From NCBI GenBank assembly GCA_043770215.1, contig JAYVIQ010000213.1:1-29436 (forward strand): DNA of 29,436 nucleotides. Reading direction: 5' to 3'. Position 1 is the stretch's first letter; each line of letters begins with the position of its first letter. The notes under the pieces are model-generated. The model ran no database searches and was not told the origin of the DNA. It saw only the letters and a list, made by a program, of their open reading frames with translations. Below are positions 25,456-29,436 of the stretch, piece by piece. The DNA comes from JAYVIQ01 sp043770215. Its GTDB lineage: Bacteria; Bacteroidota; Bacteroidia; Cytophagales; JAAEPT01. A program made the translations under genes and the position numbers.

Positions 25456-26148
25456 TTATTGATTCCTATTTCTCATGAATATACTCACATAGTAAAGCAA
25501 GGTAGCCAATGAGCCCAATGCAGAAACCAAGTACGTTCTAGCCGCCCATTTTAGCGCATCTTCAGCACCTTCCTGCTCTTGTTTTGTGGTTATTCCTTTT
25601 TCTTCCATCCAAGCAAGTGCTCTATTGCTGGCATCATACTCTACAGGCAATGTAATAAAAGCAAACAAAGTAGTAGTAGCAAACAACAAAATACCTACAC
25701 CAAGTAATGCAGGAAAAGCTTGAACCATTAAAACACCTGCAAGCAAAATCCACTGCATAAACTTAGAAGTTATGCTCACTACTGGTACCAGTTTAGAACG
25801 CATGCTCAGCCAATTGTAGGCAGTTGCGTGTTGTACTGCATGCCCACACTCATGCGCAGCCACTGCTGCTGCCGAAGCATTTGCTTCATTATAAACTACT
25901 TCACTTAGGTTTACTGTTTTATCTGCTGGGTTGTAATGATCTGTTAGTTGGCCAGCAACAGAAATTACTCGTACATCTGTAATGCCATGGTCTGCTAACA
26001 TTTTCTCTGCTATTTCTCTGCCAGTGAGTCCGTTTTGTAACCTTAGTTTGGAATAAAACTCAAATTTTTTCTTTAGCTTATTGCTCACGTACAAACTAAT
26101 CAGAGTTGCTAAACCTCCAATAATTAAAATGCCAAATTGACCTCCCAT
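25456..26148 (-). CDS. YugP-type membrane zinc metallopeptidase
   Basis: A 230-residue membrane protein of the putative neutral zinc peptidase family (Zn_peptidase_2). An N-terminal helix (about 3-22), then LTGREIAEKMLADHGITDV, which is typical of the family, then the zinc motif HECGHAVQH (99-107), then two or three hydrophobic segments (WILLAGVLMVQAF, GVGILLFATTTLFAFITLPVEYDAS) and a last helix. LPVEYDAS(N/R)RAL is the conserved third-ligand region. I take the ATG at 26148 (MGGQFGILIIGG) over the TTG at 26169, since family members begin just before the first helix. The substrate is unknown. It is the first gene of the two-gene operon with the DUF937 protein. Confidence 0.92.
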   Translation of the reverse strand: MGGQFGILIIGGLATLISLYVSNKLKKKFEFYSKLRLQNGLTGREIAEKMLADHGITDVRVISVAGQLTDHYNPADKTVNLSEVVYNEANASAAAVAAHECGHAVQHATAYNWLSMRSKLVPVVSITSKFMQWILLAGVLMVQAFPALLGVGILLFATTTLFAFITLPVEYDASNRALAWMEEKGITTKQEQEGAEDALKWAARTYLVSALGSLATLLYYVSIFMRNRNQ

Positions 26149-26206
26149 AAAACCTAAAATTTTAGTCAATATCCAAAATAATTTTCAAAAGAACATAGTT
26201 TTAGAT

Positions 26207-26214
26207 TACTTTTG
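26207..26214 (+). promoter_or_regulatory. -7 element almost touching the start codon (possible leaderless message)
   Basis: TACTTTTG is an exact TAnnTTTG match ending 3 nt before the ATG at 26218. Transcription would begin at or next to that ATG; the second in-frame ATG at 26227 is the alternative start. Confidence 0.5.
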
Positions 26215-26217
26215 TTT

Positions 26218-26550
26218 ATGCGAAAAATGAATTCTTTGTTATTTATTGTCTTGGCATTACTTATGATGAGTAGCTGCTTAAAACCTAACCTGAAAACAAG
26301 TACCTTAAAAGTAAAAGGGAATTGTGAAATGTGTAAGGCTACAATAGAAAAAAGTGTAAAAATTAAAGGTGTTTACTCAGCAAACTGGAATGTAAAAACC
26401 AAAATATTAACCATATCCTATGACTCTACCCTTGTAAACCTTACTGCTATTGCTACTAACATTGCAAATGTAGGTTATGACAATGAATTAGTGAAAGCAA
26501 ATGATAAAACCTACAACAAACTACATGGCTGTTGCCAATACACCAGGTAG
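26218..26550 (+). CDS. Lipoprotein with heavy-metal-associated (HMA) domain
   Basis: A 110-residue lipoprotein: hydrophobic LLFIVLALLMM ends in the lipobox MSSC (Cys20 from this start). The rest is one HMA/ferredoxin-like domain (TLKVKGNCEMCKATIEKSVKIKGV ... VKTKILTISYD ... IANVGYD) with the metal-binding CxxC in GNCEMCK. The canonical MxCxxC has Asn in place of the second position here. The tail ends HGCCQYTR and adds two adjacent cysteines. Copper or another soft metal in the periplasm is the likely ligand, as in related periplasmic metal-binding proteins. No P-type ATPase or efflux gene adjoins. The start is discussed with the -7 element; the gene diverges from the YugP-type peptidase gene. 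Confidence 0.85.
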   Translation: MRKMNSLLFIVLALLMMSSCLKPNLKTSTLKVKGNCEMCKATIEKSVKIKGVYSANWNVKTKILTISYDSTLVNLTAIATNIANVGYDNELVKANDKTYNKLHGCCQYTR

Positions 26551-26854
26551 CTCTACCAGAAAAAGCTAAAAACAAGTAATTTAATTTTGTAACGCTATTT
26601 TGACCCAAAACAACACGTTAAACTTAGCGTTCCTACAACCTATTATTTGTATAACGTAAGCTCGATTCACTATCCCCACTCTTATTGTAGATTTCACTAC
26701 AACCTTAATAATCTTTTAAGAACAAACATAAGCATTTACAATGCGTCTTTACTAAACTTCCATTTCTAAATTACCAACCCAACAAACCGCATCACAGATG
26801 CTATTAAATATGTAGGTGAAGTTGCAAACTTTACCTAGTAGCGACTACTTTTCT
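26551..26854. other. Non-coding stretch without recognised content
   Basis: No gene, RNA gene or clear hairpin is seen. It marks the change from core genes to the accessory region with the Fic and toxin-antitoxin genes. Confidence 0.5.
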
Positions 26855-27670
26855 TCAAAGAAAAAAGCTAAAGCCTTTATTTCTACTCTTATTTTCCTTT
26901 TGCTCTAAAATCGGAGCCATTTGTTCGGTTAAAAATTTGTTGTGCTGATCACTCATAAAATCAACAATAGGTTTTATTGATTCTTCCTTTCGTGATTCCT
27001 TTAAACTTTCAAAATATTCTAGCTTATCTCTTTTATAAACTGTTGAAAGAGGTAGTTTAAAATGTTGTTGGATTAAGTTCATTAGTAGCCTACTAGTTCT
27101 GCCGTTTCCATCATAGAATGGATGAATGCTCACCAAATGAAAGTGAGCGGCGTAGGACAGCTCTAAAGCGCTTTCTTTAGTATTCACTTTTATTATGCTC
27201 TCATTCAAATCATTACAAAATTTCTTGACCAATACATCTATTTTAGTATGACTAGGAAAAGTTGAAGTTCCAGCAATTACCGAACTTTTCCTGTATTCGC
27301 CTTTGGTACAATCCACATGGCCTAAAATAGTTTCAACCACCTTATCGGATGATTTCATCACTTTAGAGTTAATAAACTGTACGAGTTGAGGGGTAATGAA
27401 CATACTAACTTTTTTTCCTTCAGAACAAACGAAATTTAAAGCATCCTGATGGTCTTTGACCATCAAAATATGTTCTAAAGGTTTCCCTCCAGGTGTTATG
27501 TTTTCGTCCAGAAATAATTGCGTTTCTTCCTTAGTCAAAGTTGAACCCTCAACTTGTGTACTGTGAGCCGTAATAGCAAATGAATTGAATTTCTCAAAAT
27601 TGTAAACTTCATTCAGTTTTAAACTTTCATAAAGTGATATCGTTTTTAAAAGTTCTTTCATTTTTTTCAT
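26855..27670 (-). CDS. Fic-domain AMP-transferase-like protein with N-terminal inhibitory helix
   Basis: A 271-residue protein. The Fic motif HPFYDGNGRTSR (183-194) contains the catalytic His183 and the ATP-binding Gly/Asn/Arg residues, so it can be expected to transfer AMP or a related group to target proteins. An inhibitory motif of the form (S/T)xxxE(G/N), STQVEG (37-42), is at the N-terminus; Glu41 would block the ATP pocket, as in class II Fic proteins, and the protein then needs no separate antitoxin. ATG at 27670 with another Met three codons on. It is in the accessory region next to repeat copy 1 and a toxin-antitoxin operon. The target cannot be deduced. Confidence 0.93.
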   Translation of the reverse strand: MKKMKELLKTISLYESLKLNEVYNFEKFNSFAITAHSTQVEGSTLTKEETQLFLDENITPGGKPLEHILMVKDHQDALNFVCSEGKKVSMFITPQLVQFINSKVMKSSDKVVETILGHVDCTKGEYRKSSVIAGTSTFPSHTKIDVLVKKFCNDLNESIIKVNTKESALELSYAAHFHLVSIHPFYDGNGRTSRLLMNLIQQHFKLPLSTVYKRDKLEYFESLKESRKEESIKPIVDFMSDQHNKFLTEQMAPILEQKENKSRNKGFSFFL

Positions 27671-27705
27671 CTTTATACTTTACTCGTTTAATGAAGCTCT
27701 AGCCA

Positions 27706-28002
27706 CCACTAGCGCAAGTCTTCCGTAGGGTAACTTATGATAATTTAAATCTCTCGGTCTCTGACCGTAAGGATAATATAAAGTCAAAAAGCTATTGTTC
27801 ATACAGCCACTAATATAAATATTTTATATCTAACAACCCTTTTTCTTTTTTACAATACCTCAGGCTTTCACAAAATATTTTTTTATGCATTTCCCTGCCA
27901 AAAACATCTACCCAACCTACAACTGTAAAAGTTACGAAATGCGGAATAGCATTCTCTCCTACTTTATACTTTGATGACATGATTTAAAAACAAACATTTT
28001 AT
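27706..28002. repeat. 297-bp direct repeat, copy 1
   Basis: Nearly the same sequence as 29140-29436, both 297 bp without visible gaps and by eye about nine in ten bases alike; the distance is 1434 bp. It contains at one end a REP-like segment (CAAGTCTTCCGTAGGG ... CTGACCGTAAGGATAATATA) and, on the minus strand, a 56-codon remnant of a transposase. It stands directly upstream of the Fic gene. The 28003-28147 stretch after it has no recognised feature. Confidence 0.9.
27810..27980 (-). pseudogene. N-terminal stub of a REP-associated (Y1/IS200-like) transposase, copy 1
   Basis: 56 residues from an ATG at 27980: MSSKYKVGENAIPHFVTFTV, then VGWVDVFGRE and ESLRYCKKEKG. This is the start of the Y1 single-strand transposases found in Bacteroidota (VTFTVVxWxDVFxR ... 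SLxYCxxxKG). The stub ends before the HUH motif and the catalytic tyrosine, so it cannot be active. After KEKG the reading runs a few residues to a stop. Confidence 0.75.
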
Positions 28003-28147
28003 TTGAGAATCATCTTGCGGTCAGAGAAGTTCGATAGAAAGGTTAATAACTTAGCGAAAACAAAGAATGCAAAAATCCACTCCAGCTGATTATTCTACTT
28101 AAATTTATAAAAGAGCTTAACAATGAAAGCCCGATTAAATCAGACTT

Positions 28148-28402
28148 TTAATCCTCATAAATATCTCCTCTACTACCAAGATTTACAATTTCTACAATAA
28201 GTTGTGTATCAAAAATATCGTAGATAATACGGTAAGTGCCTACACGTATGCGATAGCCATCTCTACCAGTTAGCTTTTTATGTCCGTGAGGGCGTGGGTT
28301 TTCGGCAAGGCTGTCAATGGCTTCAATAATGTTGGTGTAATACGGGTCATTAATTTTGGCAAGAGCTTTAATAGCTTTTTTCTTGTATTGCAGTTCGTAC
28401 AT
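28148..28402 (-). CDS. RelE/ParE-family toxin
   Basis: An 84-residue basic protein. MYELQYKKKAIKALAKI at the start, a middle with GHKKLTGRDGYRIRVGTYRIIYDI and the end LIVEIVNLGSRGDIYE are the standard RelE-fold elements; most similar in look to RelE mRNA interferases, which cut mRNA in the ribosome. The Arg/Lys/Tyr-rich strand GYRIRVGTYRIIY holds probable catalytic residues. Its ATG overlaps the antitoxin stop by 1 nt (TAATG), so production is tied to translation of the antitoxin. It is the third gene of the operon that begins with the XRE regulator. ParE-like gyrase inhibition is the alternative, though the sequence reads more like RelE. Confidence 0.88.
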   Translation of the reverse strand: MYELQYKKKAIKALAKINDPYYTNIIEAIDSLAENPRPHGHKKLTGRDGYRIRVGTYRIIYDIFDTQLIVEIVNLGSRGDIYED

Positions 28403-28617
28403 TATTTGCCTAATTTTTTACGTTCCGCTTCTATCATAGCCATTGCCTTACTTTTAATAATAGCTGGCTCTTTATCGTTTTTACTTTCGTCATACAAACG
28501 AATATCTTCCAACTCTTCGAGTTCTTCTATAAGTATTTTGAACTCTTTTATTGGTAGAACAGCAGATATTTTTTTGCCAGCATTGTCAGTAATATACTGT
28601 GGGTGTATTGCTATCAT
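28402..28617 (-). CDS. Antitoxin of the RelE-like toxin
   Basis: A 71-residue protein from ATG 28617 (MIAIHPQYITDNAGKKISAV); an upstream extension in the same frame exists but overlaps the regulator gene and lacks conserved character. The N-terminal half (KISAVLPIKEFKILIEEL) resembles Phd/YefM-type dimerisation segments with their IKEFK helix; the acidic ELEELEDIRLYDESK and basic C-terminus (MIEAERKKLGK) should wrap the toxin. It starts 7 nt after the regulator's stop and ends in a TAATG overlap with the toxin gene, the usual antitoxin-first order. The family name is by pattern. Confidence 0.78.
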   Translation of the reverse strand: MIAIHPQYITDNAGKKISAVLPIKEFKILIEELEELEDIRLYDESKNDKEPAIIKSKAMAMIEAERKKLGK

Positions 28618-28624
28618 AATCTTT

Positions 28625-28999
28625 TTATTTAGCTGGTTGAATATTTTGTTCAAAAAAGGTTTGAAATTTATTTTTAGTGAGCATTCCATCTATAATACGA
28701 TAGACTGCATGTTGGTCTTCTTCGTCTAGTTGCGAAATCAACTTTACTTTTTCGTTTGCTGTTTTATCCTCTACTTTTATGGATGATAAGGTTTTAACAT
28801 CTTCAAAATGAATGACTTCATCTACGGTCATTCCAAAAAAATGGGCTACTTTATCTAAAGCCTCTACGGAAATATCACGTTGTCCGCTTTCAATTTTAGA
28901 ATAATTAGAAGCTTGCATTTCGGCAATTGAAGCCACTTCTTTTTGCATCAAGCCTTTTTGCTCCCTAATTGTCTTTATATTTTTACCTACGCTTACCAT
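28625..28999 (-). CDS. XRE-family (HTH_3) regulator, first gene of the toxin-antitoxin operon
   Basis: A 124-residue protein with an N-terminal Cro/CI helix-turn-helix at about 6-62 (IREQKGLMQKEVASIAEM ... SNYSKIESGQRDISVEALDKVAHFFGMTVDEVI). The rest is a charged helical part (VKLISQLDEEDQHAVYRII ... MLTKNKFQTFF) that may oligomerise. It is in operon with the antitoxin (7 nt apart) and toxin, giving a three-gene unit in which it is likely to repress its own promoter. A perfect inverted repeat TGGAAA-N7-TTTCCA lies about 70-90 nt upstream of its ATG. Alternatively it is an independent regulator that merely reads through into the toxin-antitoxin pair. Confidence 0.9.
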   Translation of the reverse strand: MVSVGKNIKTIREQKGLMQKEVASIAEMQASNYSKIESGQRDISVEALDKVAHFFGMTVDEVIHFEDVKTLSSIKVEDKTANEKVKLISQLDEEDQHAVYRIIDGMLTKNKFQTFFEQNIQPAK

Positions 29000-29071
29000 A
29001 TCAATAGCTTATTTGTAATTATAACGAAAAATTAGTCAAAATGGAAAAATAAATCAATAAAAATATAGATA

Positions 29072-29090
29072 TGGAAAATTATACTTTCCA
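29072..29090. promoter_or_regulatory. Candidate operator of the XRE regulator
   Basis: TGGAAA (29072-29077), 7-nt spacer, TTTCCA (29085-29090): a perfect palindrome. A further half-site TGGAAA stands at 29042-29047, exactly 30 nt away, about three helical turns. Such paired sites suit Cro/CI-like dimers. Confidence 0.45.
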
Positions 29091-29139
29091 AATTGATATT
29101 TATCATTTACTTTTTTGCTTATCAAAATAAAAAAATCTC

Positions 29140-29436
29140 CCACTAGCTCAAGTCTTCCGTAGGGTGACTTGTGCTGATTTAAATCTCTCTGTCTCTGACC
29201 GTAAGGATAATATAAAGTCAAAAAGCTATTGTTCATACAGCTACTCATATAAATATTTTATATCTAAAATCCCTTTTTCTTTTTTACAATACCTTAGGCT
29301 TTCACAAAATATTTCTTTATACATTTCCCTGCTAAAAACATCTACCCAACCTACCACTGTAAATGTTACGAAATGCGGAATAGCATCCTCTCCTACTTTA
29401 TACTTTGATGACATGGTTTAAAAATAAACATTTTAT
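29140..29436. repeat. 297-bp direct repeat, copy 2 (may continue past the window)
   Basis: The counterpart of 27706-28002 in the same orientation. Here the REP-like end is better preserved: AGCTCAAGTC (29145-29154) pairs with GACTTGTGCT (29166-29175) with one mismatch and an 11-nt loop containing CCGTAGG. The repeat reaches the end of the window, so its right boundary is not known. An open frame of 64 codons crossing it on the minus strand is not taken as a gene. Confidence 0.9.
29241..29414 (-). pseudogene. N-terminal stub of a REP-associated (Y1/IS200-like) transposase, copy 2
   Basis: 57 residues from an ATG at 29414: MSSKYKVGEDAIPHFVTFTV, VGWVDVFSRE, CESLRYCKKEKG, the same remnant as at 27810-27980 with few changes and one extra codon before the stop. 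The catalytic part is missing. Most base changes between the two stubs leave the amino acid similar, so the source gene was functional before or during copying. Confidence 0.75.

Noticed and set aside
29054..29248. Open frame reading TLYYPYGQRQRDL and SPYGRLELV
   Set aside because: It is the reverse reading of the REP-like end of the 297-bp repeat; the copy at 27706 keeps a similar reading but with a different start and end, so it looks like a by-product of the repeat.
27706..29436. The two 297-bp repeats as a CRISPR array or phage attachment sites
   Set aside because: Only two long copies with transposase-derived content, no short regular units, no cas genes and no integrase.
1..29436. tRNA, rRNA or riboswitch genes
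   Set aside because: No cloverleaf-like segment, rRNA stretch or conserved riboswitch core was recognised in any intergenic gap.

Overview
The window comes from an AT-rich member of the Bacteroidota. The signs are a type IX secretion (T9SS) type C-terminal domain on one exported protein, a DUF5777 beta-barrel, several promoters matching the Bacteroidota -7 consensus TAnnTTTG with no clear Shine-Dalgarno sites, class Ia ribonucleotide reductase, and a KdsC phosphatase pointing to LPS. I cannot name a genus. Class Ia RNR, c-type cytochromes and haem synthesis suggest aerobic respiration.

Layout. 1-6.7 kb: the end of a TonB-like energy transducer, a DEAD-box helicase, a secreted M6-like metalloprotease, kdsC and dnaN. 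6.8-10.6 kb: a four-gene minus-strand operon (DUF5777 beta-barrel, membrane-anchored di-haem cytochrome c, Ig/cadherin-like cytochrome lipoprotein, small cytochrome lipoprotein) that diverges from a secreted DOMON-like protein with a T9SS tail. This looks like one envelope electron-transfer module. 10.7-16.7 kb: queA, a Bax-inhibitor-1 family membrane protein and the nrdB-nrdA operon. 17-20.9 kb: a minus-strand run of hisF, a hisE-type gene with a shrunken HisI remnant, a seven-repeat secreted propeller-like protein, a small exported protein and tadA. 21.2-24 kb: hemE with an overlapping Met-less small ORF, and a sugar-type DegT/DnrJ aminotransferase. 24-26.5 kb: a decayed gene, a DUF937 protein, a YugP-type membrane zinc peptidase and a heavy-metal-associated lipoprotein.

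26.8-29.4 kb is an accessory stretch: an autoinhibited Fic protein, then a three-gene toxin-antitoxin operon (XRE regulator, antitoxin, RelE-like toxin) lying between two direct copies of a 297-bp repeat. Each repeat copy carries the N-terminal stub of a REP-associated (Y1/IS200-like) transposase.

A second repeat family of about 120-180 bp, hairpin-rich with short terminal inverted repeats in the best copy, occurs three times (about 0.94, 16.8 and 22.7 kb). All three copies sit between convergent genes. The points most worth following up are the barrel-cytochrome-DOMON cluster, the toxin-antitoxin cassette between transposase-remnant repeats, the tail-to-tail repeat family and the HisIE protein without a HisI active site.
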